Of a stretch of 25,000 nt of DNA, positions 17,316 through 25,000 are shown in pieces (within the stretch, counting starts at the first letter, position 1; each line of letters starts with the position of its first letter). The position numbers were made by a program, and so were the translations under genes. This DNA comes from Tubiluchus corallicola. Lineage: Eukaryota; Priapulida; Priapulimorpha; Priapulimorphida; Tubiluchidae. The stretch covers positions 1 through 25,000 of the forward strand of contig JAQGDQ010000978.1 in assembly GCA_030141605.1 (NCBI GenBank). Direction: 5' to 3'. The notes beneath the pieces are model-generated. The model saw nothing but the letters and a program-made list of their open reading frames with translations. It did no database searches and was not told the DNA's origin.

Positions 17316-18161
17316 CCCTGTTAATGCAGCGGATTAGTAGGATTATGCATAAGTACAATTTGTGAGTGTAGAACGCACAATGTTAGTTTAGAAGGAAAAC
17401 TAGTAGCAAGGTTAATTCAGCAGCTGTTAAAATATATGCTGTATTTACAGGAAGCATTTAAAAATAAAAACATCTACAGTATATGTTGGTGTCAAGCAAT
17501 TTAATTTAGCATTCTATAATTATTTGTTTTCTTTTCGCATTTTTACAAACATGCATTACCTGAAAATGTTTAAAACGAAGCCAGCCTTAGTCATGTGACC
17601 TAAGCTTTAGTAGTACACGCCACCTATCAATCACACTTGTTCTTACACGTAGTTAGATTTTCTGTTGCCGCTATGCTGACCATGCCGTTTGGTGATACTT
17701 GCATTGCTTTGACTATTTTGTTGCAATTGAACAGTCACTAGTTGTATTTTCAAGCCAAAGTTGTCGCCAGTACATGCAAGTCACCATCTACTTTAATAAT
17801 TAGCTAATAGTTTAAATTGGTTAGAATTGCTTCAAATCTCTAGAATCATAAAGTAATAATTTGTGTTTCAGTCTTCTTAAATCTAATTTTTTATTTTGTC
17901 TGAATAGTAATAACCTTTACACGTTCTTAAGTACTTTTTGTGATCTGTTATTTTAATAAATTGCAGGTCTATCGTGCAGTTCAATACTGATTTTTGCCGT
18001 TTCTTTGCCTGGACTGGGCGCATCCACAGTATATATATAAAAATTAAAATTATCAAAATATTACAATATTTAACTAGGTTTTATATATATTAGGGTTTAT
18101 ATATCAATGTGGTGAGAAAAAAGTTTAGGGGGAAAATTTGCAAAAATACAGCTGTAGATGA
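17316..18161. other. AT-rich stretch, nothing recognised
   Basis: No gene or element is supported. A short CGCCACCTAT motif (near 17618, minus AGGTGGCG) resembles part of a CTCF core but lacks the rest of the consensus. Confidence 0.4.
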
Positions 18162-18338
18162 CCACTTGTGGAATTTAACACGAGGTCGTTGAGGAATATG
18201 TTTAGTATTTTTGGTAATGAATTACCTACTAATGTAAAAAAAACCCCTATGCATAACACATGTGCGTCATTTCTGACTAGAAAGATTTCTTCTACTAATA
18301 AACAGTCTCTTCACATTACAATTTACATTTTTATATAA
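18162..18338 (+). pseudogene. Possible C-terminal remnant of another reverse transcriptase
   Basis: The frame from 18162 to the stop at 18336-18338 reads PLVEFNTRSLRNMFSIFGNE, then LPTNVKKTPMHNTCASFLTRKI and a short AT-type end. The arrangement (SLRNxFSxFGxxLPxNVKxxP...SFxxKI) resembles the end of many non-LTR reverse transcriptases, where a tryptophan-containing WNxLP block is usual; here the tryptophan is missing. The frame is closed upstream by TGA at 18159. Evidence is weaker than for 12410-12550. Confidence 0.28.
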
Positions 18339-18349
18339 CCTTTCTCCCC

Positions 18350-19228
18350 TTTAAATATCAAGATAAAACCATCAATCATCTTAGATAGTGTATCAAAAAT
18401 ATTCTGCACTCTTAGGTTCCAACTACAAATATTGTTTCTAGCCTTTTTCAAGGAAAAACCACTTGCAAATGTGAGTGAATGTCTACACCAGCGTTCAGTA
18501 ATATCACATCTGTTCTAGAAGTGGCCAGGTCTACTATTCTGTCTCTTAAAAAATCATTATCCCCTACCTCAAATATCACCAACCTATTAACTGTGCGTTT
18601 GAAACATTTGAAAAGTTAGAAATTTCTCTTCACTGTCAGCAGTGATGAGTGTGTTCTCAACAGCGTTTGTCTTACCAGTTACTAGCTCATTTTTGCATCG
18701 AATCTTTTAGCTTGTTATGCAACTCAAAGTTTCTCATTATACACACCAATGGATAACTGCTGCTGCCACCTGCCAGATACTAACTGTAACATATAAATTT
18801 TCTTCTGTAAAAGAACGACATTTAGTTTATCATTAATTTTTTATCATTTTGATAAATGTACGGCAGAATTACACAGACGATTGAACCACGTGGTTTACAT
18901 GCACACACACCAATGGATAACTGCTGCTGCCACCTGCCACACAAATGAGAACTGAAACTATAAATAATGAGCAAGTCAGTATTTTCTAGTTGCAAATGTT
19001 GTGTTCAATGGTAACCTATTACAAACAAATACTAAACACACTGCTATTAAGATTTGCTATTTAAAAAAACATGTAATGTATTATGTAATAAATTTCAAAA
19101 GCCGCTATTAAGTAAATTTTGCGTCACAATGAACAAAAATTATGCATTATGTAACAAACTAATACAGGGCCTGTCCTTCGCCATTACTTTGTTACATAAT
19201 GCATCATGCGGTGCTTTCATTACATAAT
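18350..19228. repeat. Diverged dispersed repeat, copy A left part
   Basis: From about 18413 (TTCCAACTACAAAT) to about 18830 the sequence aligns with 24047-24470. Shared blocks in order are GAATGTCTAC, TTTGAAAxATTTGAA, TTTCTCTTCACT, CTTACCAG, AGCTCATTTT, TCTTTTAGCTTG, TAACTGCTGCTG and CACCTGCC. A 35-base exact direct repeat lies inside (18741-18775 and 18905-18939). The following part (18960-19228, GAGCAAGTCAG to TTACATAATGC) aligns with 20862-21080 and in part with 22845-23110. No coding frame is conserved. Confidence 0.7.
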
Positions 19229-19713
19229 CAGGGATGAGAATTACAAATTGTAAAAAACTCTGAAACAGGCCGGGGTTTTTGGTGCCACCAAGGCCCCCAA
19301 TGGAGTTCAAGGGGAGCCAGCAACAAATTGAAATTTTGTGACCATAGAGAGCCTCTAAGTGGACTTAAAACATCAGTTACCTTGTTTCGTGCATAATTTA
19401 AAATACCCAACTATCAAGGATACATGATACCTAATTGTCTCAAAACGCCTAAGTACTGGCCGCTCCTATGCAAAAGTAAATAAAAACTGTCTGCAATTGA
19501 CTCAAATAACTCCGCACAATTGATTCTATATTTTTATACATAGAGATATACACGTGGTTACACTGATGTACGTGATGTAAACAAAGTGATGGCCTGCCAT
19601 CTAGCGGTCAGCTTGTGAAATAATGTACTGGGTCCGTAAAAATTTTCTCAACGAATTTACGCAATTTACAAAAATGGCACTGGTTTTCCAAAAACTCGGA
19701 ATTCTCATCCCTG
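19229..19713. mobile_element. Non-autonomous TIR transposon, 485 bp, hAT-like ends
   Basis: Perfect 14-bp inverted repeats CAGGGATGAGAATT (19229-19242) and AATTCTCATCCCTG (19700-19713) bound the element. CATAAT lies directly outside both ends (19223-19228 and 19714-19719). The paralogous repeat copy near 22530-22560 shows the uninterrupted site ACATAATGACACATTTGTTA. The CAGGG start suggests hAT, but the visible target duplication is 6 bp, not 8, so the superfamily is uncertain. No transposase frame is present; a 60-codon minus frame (19228-19410) has no known motif. Confidence 0.8.
19594..19607 (-). promoter_or_regulatory. CTCF-like motif inside the TIR element
   Basis: The minus strand reads CCGCTAGATGGCAG, which agrees with the CTCF core CCASYAGRKGGCRS at all but the third position. 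CTCF is present in most bilaterians with a similar core preference. Occupancy cannot be judged from sequence. Confidence 0.35.
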
Positions 19714-20360
19714 CATAATGCAACATTGTTACATAACGAGTCTCTTGCTGAGCCTCTGTACACAGAGTTGATATGTCAAAATAAAATCTGCATTAGCCAT
19801 GATCATTTTGACAATTTATAATTGGCAAACTGTTGCAATGGTTGCAAATGTTACAATATTCTACCTGGTAGAAAGAAAGCAATTAGCAGACCTGCTGCCA
19901 GAAACTTAACATAAGCAACAGGTAAGCCACAAATTTTGCGAACGGGAGAAATCAATCGAATTGCTGCACTCAGTGATGGCTAGGAATCGAAGCTAGAAAT
20001 CCAATTAATAAACCCATTATTTCAGATTAAATTGAGAGAGTAAATCAATGCTTTCTTAGTTAATTTACCCCAAAAATTTCTCAAAATGGAACAACAATTA
20101 CCAAGTTACAAATTGAGTGCTAAAAGCACAAATATTGAGCAAGTTAGTACATAAATCATATAGAAAGTATTTTTGTGTTCAAAGATGGCCAACTAGAAAC
20201 AAAAACTTAATACATCCCTTATTAGGTATCATAAACTTGGTGCTCCTCCTTACCAATCATTGCTTTGCTTCTTAGTTAACTGATTTGCTTAGAAATGCAC
20301 CTCAAAAGCAGCAAGATAAGCTTTTGAAAGCTGCGTAATCAACCGTAAGGTTAGAAATCG
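19714..20360. repeat. Diverged dispersed repeat, copy A right part
   Basis: The sequence continues the family after the TIR element. GTTACATAACG and GGCAAACTGTTGCAATGG...CCTGGTAGAAAG align loosely with 22540-22670 and 24620-24680. CGAAGCTAGAAATCCAATTA...ACCCATTATT aligns with 22690-22725 and 24830-24860. A second GAGCAAGTTAG block at about 20137 restarts the pattern seen at 18965. No coding content. Confidence 0.6.
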
Positions 20361-20369
20361 AAGTTGGAC

Positions 20370-20670
20370 ATTGGTCAAAACAGCTCAAAGTTCATCCCTG
20401 AAGTAGTCCAACCAAATTCAGCAATTTTCAATGCTACATGGCTCACACTGGAGTGATTTTTGCTACTTAATGAAATTGATTCATTCTGTTGGTCAGCTAT
20501 ACGGATGAACTTTGGGCTGCCTTGACCAATGGGAGATACAATGGCCGAATGGTCTAGGGTGTTAGTCAGCTATACGGTTGAACTTTGGATTGCCTTGACC
20601 AATTGTCTAGGGCGTCTGTCTTCTATAAGCAAAAAGGTGCAACTTTTTCTCATTTCCTGTCTGTTAAGGC
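20370..20670. mobile_element. SINE-like copies in inverted and direct arrangement
   Basis: Bases 20370-20397 and 20503-20530 are 28-bp inverted repeats with three mismatches (ATTGGTCA...GTTCATCC). GTCAGCTATACGG-TGAACTT starts again 73 bases later at 20565, giving a partial tandem copy. TGGCCGAATGGTCTAGGG (20542-20559) resembles a tRNA D-arm/A-box, and GTCTAGGGCGTCTGTCTTCT (20604-20623) looks like a tRNA anticodon region; the end AACTTTTTCTCATTTCCTGT parallels the SINE copy at 15541. This is a rearranged member of the same tRNA-derived family; borders are approximate. Confidence 0.5.
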
Positions 20671-20689
20671 ATCAAAATTCAATACTGGG

Positions 20690-21098
20690 TTTGTTTTATC
20701 AATAAATAATCATCTTTACATTAAGATTGCAATAATTACAATAATAAATACACCTATTACTAACATATTAAGCTAAACAAGTTCATTAATAATTGCGATA
20801 TTTCTAATTAATTCGCTCAATTTTCTGAAAACCCGACCCAAATTCAGTACAAAACCACAAGTACTGAGCAAGCAGTGCTTTCAAGTTGCAAAAGGCCGTG
20901 TTTAGCGATAGCCTACTAGAAACAGGTGTTTAAATACGCTGTTGTTAAGATTCACTGTTGAACAAAAAGCTGCGTTAAATTACGTAACAATCTTTGCGTC
21001 ATATAAAAATCATTATGTGACAAATTGATGCCTTTGTGTAACAAACAAATGCAGGGTAGGTCTTAGTCCGTGATTAGGCCTTATCTTTCTGATCTTAC
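20690..21098. repeat. Diverged dispersed repeat, copy B left part
   Basis: AATTAATTCGCTCAATTTTC to TACTGAGCAAGCAGTGC aligns with 24905-24985. The continuation (TGTTGTTAAGATTCACTG, TTTGCGTCATATAAAAATCA, GTGTAACAAACAAATGCAGG) aligns with 19040-19170. The copy is then interrupted by the CAGACC array. Confidence 0.6.
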
Positions 21099-22475
21099 AT
21101 AGACCAGACCTCAGAAGACGACTAAACCCCAGACATACTAGTTACAGATCAGACCTCTGAACACTGTAAAATAGACAGACCAGCCACCGAGCAGACCTCT
21201 GAAGATTATACTAAAGGCAAAAATTGCTGACCAGACCTTTAAGACTAGGACAGCGACAGACTAGCCACAAACCACACGTCTGAAAATCATATCCCAGAAA
21301 GACCAACCACAGATCAAACTTCTGAAGACTCGACACTAGACATGTATCAGACTTCAGACAGACCAAACCACAGCCAGTTGACTCGGACAGACCAGCTACA
21401 GATCAAACTTTGAAAGACTCGACACCAGACATGTATCAAACCTCAGACAGACCAAATCACAGATCAAACTTTGAAAGACTCGACACCAGACATGTATCAA
21501 ACCTCAGACAGACCAAACCACAGCCAGTCGACCCTGACAGACCAGCTACAGATCAAACTTTGAAAGACTCGACACCAGACATGTATCAAACCTCAGACAG
21601 ACCAAACCACAGCCAGTTGACTCGGACAGACCAGCTACAGATCAAACTTTGAAAGACTCGACACCAGACATGAATTAGACCCCAGACATACCAAACTCCA
21701 AAAAAACCAAACCACGGCCAGTCGAACCCGACAGACCAGCCACATATCAAAACTCTGAAGACTCGGCACCAAACATGTATCAGACTCCTGACAGACCAAC
21801 CAGTCGACCCACTTATAGAGCAGAAAGAGACTTTTACCCATTCTATAATGACAGCTAATCTAAACCGTGGACAGGGCAGAGTACATGAATTCTGATAGAA
21901 CACACCTGTGAAGACCAGACCTAGACATCACCTGTAGACCATACCTGTAAAAACCAGACCAATGACAGACTAGTCAAAAACCGGACCACTGAAGACCAAC
22001 TCCCAGACAGACCAGCCACATCTCAGACGTCCGAAGACTAAACCCCAGAAAGATGAGGAGGCCACACACTTGAACTCAGCGATCAGCCACAGTTCAAATC
22101 GTTGAAGACCAGACCCTGACAGATCAGCTACAGAGCAGATATTTGTTGTATCAAACCTCTGAAGAGCAGCTATAGACCAAACAAAAGGTTAATCCACAGG
22201 CCAGACCTTCGAAGACTACACCAGATAGACTAAGCCCCACACAGACCAGGTGTAGATCAGACGTCAACCCCCAGAATGTCAACTACAGACCAGAACAGCA
22301 ATAGATCAGATCAAATCCCAGACAGACTAGCCAAATTAAAGACTTCTGCACCTCATACCCAGACGACACAGCTACAATGCAGACCTCTGAAGACCAGACT
22401 CCAGACAAACCAGCCACAAACCAGACGCCAGACTCCAGATAGACCAGGGGACAGTAGAGCAAACCCAGACCGTAA
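21099..22475. repeat. CAGACC-type degenerate minisatellite, about 1.4 kb
   Basis: The whole stretch is built from AGACCAG, CAGACAGACCAG, GATCAGACCTCTGAAGAC and CAGCCACAGATC variants with a loose spacing of about 40-45 bases. In the middle the unit is a dimer of 89 bases: GATCAAACT recurs at 21312, 21401, 21462, 21551 and 21640 (spacings 89, 61, 89, 89; one unit has lost 28 bases). The + strand is strongly A/C-rich and T-poor. The open frames here come from the repeat and are not genes. Confidence 0.92.
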
Positions 22476-23273
22476 CAAGGTATATTCACCAACCATGATC
22501 AACTCTGCATTCGTTTGTTACATAATTATCACTACATAATGACACATTTGTTACTCAACGAAAAATTTTGCGATTTTTACACAATGCAGCATTTTTGTTA
22601 CGTAGTACTATTACATAGTGAGGTTTTTGTAGAGTTGTTGTGGCACAATGCTCTGAATAAACATTAAATTTCATTTAATGACGGTTGAAAGCGAAGCTAG
22701 AAATCAAATTATACACCCATTATTGAATTTTTTCAACGAACATATTTTCAGACTTGCTTAATTATTATATCATCACTCAGTTGTCTGCGTAACAATTTTG
22801 TGTATAACTTACTGATTTTGGATCCTATTTTGAGGAAATTGATGGAGTACTGTGTTCAGTAGTAACCTTCAAAAACAAATGCTCAAAACACCTGCTATTT
22901 CATATCATAAATTTGCTCTTTATTCGTCGGTTTCTTAAAAATGCGAGTTTTGATGTGTCTGAAATGTTTGAATCCTAAACAAATTTAGTGCAAGTTTCTT
23001 CATGACTATTCTAATAATGTCAATGGGGAAATTTATCTCTGTTCCTTAGCAGTTTTCTAAGCACTTTGTTATCAATCACAAAGCAGGTTCATAATGCACC
23101 AATCCGGTACGTAATTTCATCTTAATTGTTAGTTAGTTACCAAACACGAATTGATTTCGTATGACACTATGCAGAAAATAATTTGACGATATGTAATAAA
23201 CAGCCAGACCCACTTAAAGCAAAACCGGATCAGATCTTAAACTACAGGACAAAACAATCTACTCTTTAAAATA
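22476..23273. repeat. Diverged dispersed repeat, copy B right part
   Basis: GTTTGTTACATAATTATCAC to CACATTTGTTAC matches the flanks of the TIR element in copy A. AAGCGAAGCTAGAAATCAAA (22689-22708) matches 19987-20005. TGTTCAGTAGTAACCTTCAAAAACAAATGC (22852-22881, approximate) matches 19011-19040. No gene is seen. Confidence 0.55.
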
Positions 23274-23576
23274 TTGAAAGGAAACGTATTATTTTTTTCA
23301 AAAATGACTTACGTGAAAGAATTATTACCATACAAACACGATTTCACGTTCGCGCCCCTAGTTCTTAGCTGTTACATGCGCCATTCGCTAGTTAGACTCG
23401 CCCTAACGCCTGCATTTCGGAAACGCATTACACAGAAAACAGGTGCTGTATTTCTCAGTTCAGATGTGTTCGTTTGTGACGAAGTACACACGTTCAACAG
23501 CTCACGCGTGAGCACAGCGGTAAATTTGAAAGAATTTTTGTCTAAAAAGCCGCCTAGTTTTAGCACAACACACTGA
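23274..23576 (+). CDS. Unrecognised 100-residue open frame in a CpG-rich block
   Basis: I do not recognise this frame. It starts MKGNVLFFSK and contains YVKELLPYKHDFTFAPLVLS, a basic centre (RHSLVRLALTPAFRKRITQK), DVFVCDEVHTF and ends KKPPSFSTTH. The block from about 23340 to 23530 is richer in G+C and CpG than its neighbours and interrupts the repeat mosaic, so it could be an exon, a decayed gene or a regulatory block. The minus strand is also open for 64 codons (23372-23566). No signal peptide, cysteine pattern or clear membrane segment is present, and no splice context decides for it. Confidence 0.2.
   Translation: MKGNVLFFSKMTYVKELLPYKHDFTFAPLVLSCYMRHSLVRLALTPAFRKRITQKTGAVFLSSDVFVCDEVHTFNSSRVSTAVNLKEFLSKKPPSFSTTH
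23500..23513. promoter_or_regulatory. Perfect palindrome GCTCACGCGTGAGC
   Basis: A 14-base perfect palindrome centred on ACGCGT contains CACGCG on both strands, a class of site bound by Hes/Hey-type bHLH repressors. It lies in the CpG-rich block. Any function is inference. Confidence 0.3.
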
Positions 23577-24046
23577 ATATCTTACAGTATCACCTCATTT
23601 CAATTTTCTCTCTTACAAACACATGCAACACGCTCGTGGAATATTTTTTGCACTTGGAAATTACGTTAATCTGTCATGTCATCTATAGTTGGGCTCGCCT
23701 GCCGTTGATTAAGTATTTAATCTATTATTTAATTATTAGAAACGCTTTTACAGTAATAACTGTGTTAAAATGTATACTTTTTATCGGACTTGAGAATGGG
23801 TATTATATGAAAAATCATCCTGTCTTCATCACTTATTTAATTTTGACTTGCATGTCAAATAACACTGAGTCTGTACTTTTTCTTAATAGTTGATTTCTTT
23901 AATAATAAGTTTGTAACGCCATTCTACAAGTTTCTCTAATTAGTTAAATATCTTTTAATCTATTACTCCTTCTCTAAATTCCGTGCAAACATAAAACCAC
24001 TAGATTAAGTTTTGTGTCAAAACTATTTTACATTGCTGAACATCTT
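23577..24046. other. AT-rich stretch, nothing recognised
   Basis: An 85-codon frame (23636-23893, +) is hydrophobic only because the DNA is AT-rich. From about 23950 the sequence begins to align weakly with 18340-18413, so the dispersed repeat may start there. Confidence 0.4.
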
Positions 24047-25000
24047 CAGGCTCCAACTACAAATGTACTCCTTCTAACTTGTAGCTCTTTTTAAAAAAAA
24101 ATTAGCAAAAATGACTGAATGTCTACGCAACATTCAAAACTATTCTGCATGACCGGCGGCCACAGTAGTGGTCGCATGTCTATGGACCAGTCCTAGTGTT
24201 CAATGTAATGTACTCATACCTCAAAAGTCTGTGCATTTGAAAAATTTGAATGTCAGGAATTTCTCTTCACTCTCATTATGTCACAGGGCTCCTCCTCTTC
24301 CCCACAGGGCCTTTCTTACCAGCTCATTTTCATGTCAAATCCTTTAGCTTGAAGTTTCTCGGTTATGCACCACGGAGATACCCAGTAACTGCTGCTGACA
24401 CCTGCCGGAGACTAACCGTAACATGTAAAATTTCTTCTGAAAAACAGAACTTTCGCTTATTAATCATTATGAATACGTGGCATGAGATCAGCCCAAATAA
24501 CGTGAAACAAATGAAATAATATTGAAACGTGCAAAAAACTTTGATCATAGCGCTGTTGTGACAAAATGATCTAAATAAATCGATATCGGCCAAGAAGACT
24601 GTTATATGATAGTCAGTGTATGGCTGGTAAACTGTTCCCATTGTGTCATGCCTGCCAGAAAAACAATTAAGACCTACTGTAGAGACAATGAAATTAATTA
24701 ATAAAATCTAAATAAACTGAAATATAAAAAAATCTAAAAAAACATCATTAATGTTGCTGTAGAGAGAAACTGTTGAGCGAACTGGTTCATTTGTGACGTA
24801 AATATTACTTTCTATGTTAGTATAGAAATTGAAACTAGAAACCAAACAAAACGGCCATTACCTCTGATTAAGCATAATATTTTTATCAACAATTGGTCTG
24901 TTTTTAATTAATTCCGCCAAATTCTTTAAAGTACAACTCAAAATCTTAACGCAAAAACGTCATTAAAACAAGTTTGCAAATGCGTGGCCTACACCAACTT
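24047..25000. repeat. Diverged dispersed repeat, copy C
   Basis: 24047-24470 aligns with 18413-18830. The order then continues with blocks matching 19795-19900 (GGTAAACTGTTCCCATTG...GCCTGCCAGAAAAACAATTA), 19985-20030 (AAACTAGAAACCAAACAAAA) and 20780-20880 (TTTTTAATTAATTCCGCCAA). The window ends inside the copy. Two 90-codon frames on opposite strands (24250-24519 and 24363-24641) are not conserved as frames in copy A and are not called as genes. Confidence 0.65.

Noticed and set aside
21410-21903. Open frames across the CAGACC array on both strands
   Set aside because: Repeat-driven, strongly biased composition, not conserved between units with different lengths.
24250-24641. Overlapping 89- and 92-codon frames
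   Set aside because: They lie in a dispersed repeat copy; the homologous part at 18.6-18.9 kb does not keep either frame.

Overview
This looks like nuclear DNA of an invertebrate animal. The basis is a low G+C background (roughly one third by eye), very sparse coding sequence, GT-AG introns, EGF-like exons joined at phase-1 introns, a tRNA-derived SINE family, hAT-like and pogo-like DNA transposon remnants, and many mini- and microsatellites. Nothing bacterial, plasmid-like or phage-like was seen. A mollusc or other lophotrochozoan would fit, but the sequence does not settle the lineage.

One gene is well supported. It lies on the + strand from about 4.54 to 12.27 kb and encodes a small secreted protein with two EGF-like domains. 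I model a TATA-like promoter and a 5' UTR exon (about 4570-4659), then a signal peptide plus EGF exon (6103-6294). A 138-residue proline/glycine-rich exon of unknown family follows (9838-10251), then a second EGF exon ending in an arginine/glycine tail (10837-11049). A short terminal exon carries the stop codon and an AATAAA signal (12149 to about 12270). The three coding introns are all phase 1 and the reading frame closes exactly (276 residues). An alternative 3' exon (11174-11335) would add a membrane segment and a CLCCC cluster instead.

The intron after the first EGF exon contains the most striking object in the window: a 3.0-kb array (6421-9428) of about 53 copies of a 57-bp unit. It is open in one frame on both strands, is CpG-dense, and contains an internal duplication of about 13 units in which every indel of the array is found.

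Region by region: 1-4.5 kb is non-coding with (ATC)n and (TTA)n microsatellites and two palindromic regulatory-type motifs. The interval 4.5-12.3 kb is the EGF gene, with a TCTG/TCTA microsatellite, a hairpin-bearing tandem duplication, the 57-bp array, a pogo-like fragment and a hAT MITE in its introns. From 12.4 to 13.0 kb a reverse-transcriptase remnant is interrupted by a hAT-like element. From 13 to 18.2 kb there are minor repeats, a SINE copy, a 60-bp AT-rich array, a 96-bp tandem duplication and a weak second RT remnant. From 18.35 kb to the end is a mosaic of diverged copies of one repeat family, hosting a 485-bp TIR element with a CTCF-like motif, SINE copies in a hairpin, and a 1.4-kb CAGACC-type array. 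A CpG-rich 0.3-kb block with an unrecognised 100-residue ORF lies at 23.3-23.6 kb.

Most long open frames in the window are products of tandem repeats, not genes.
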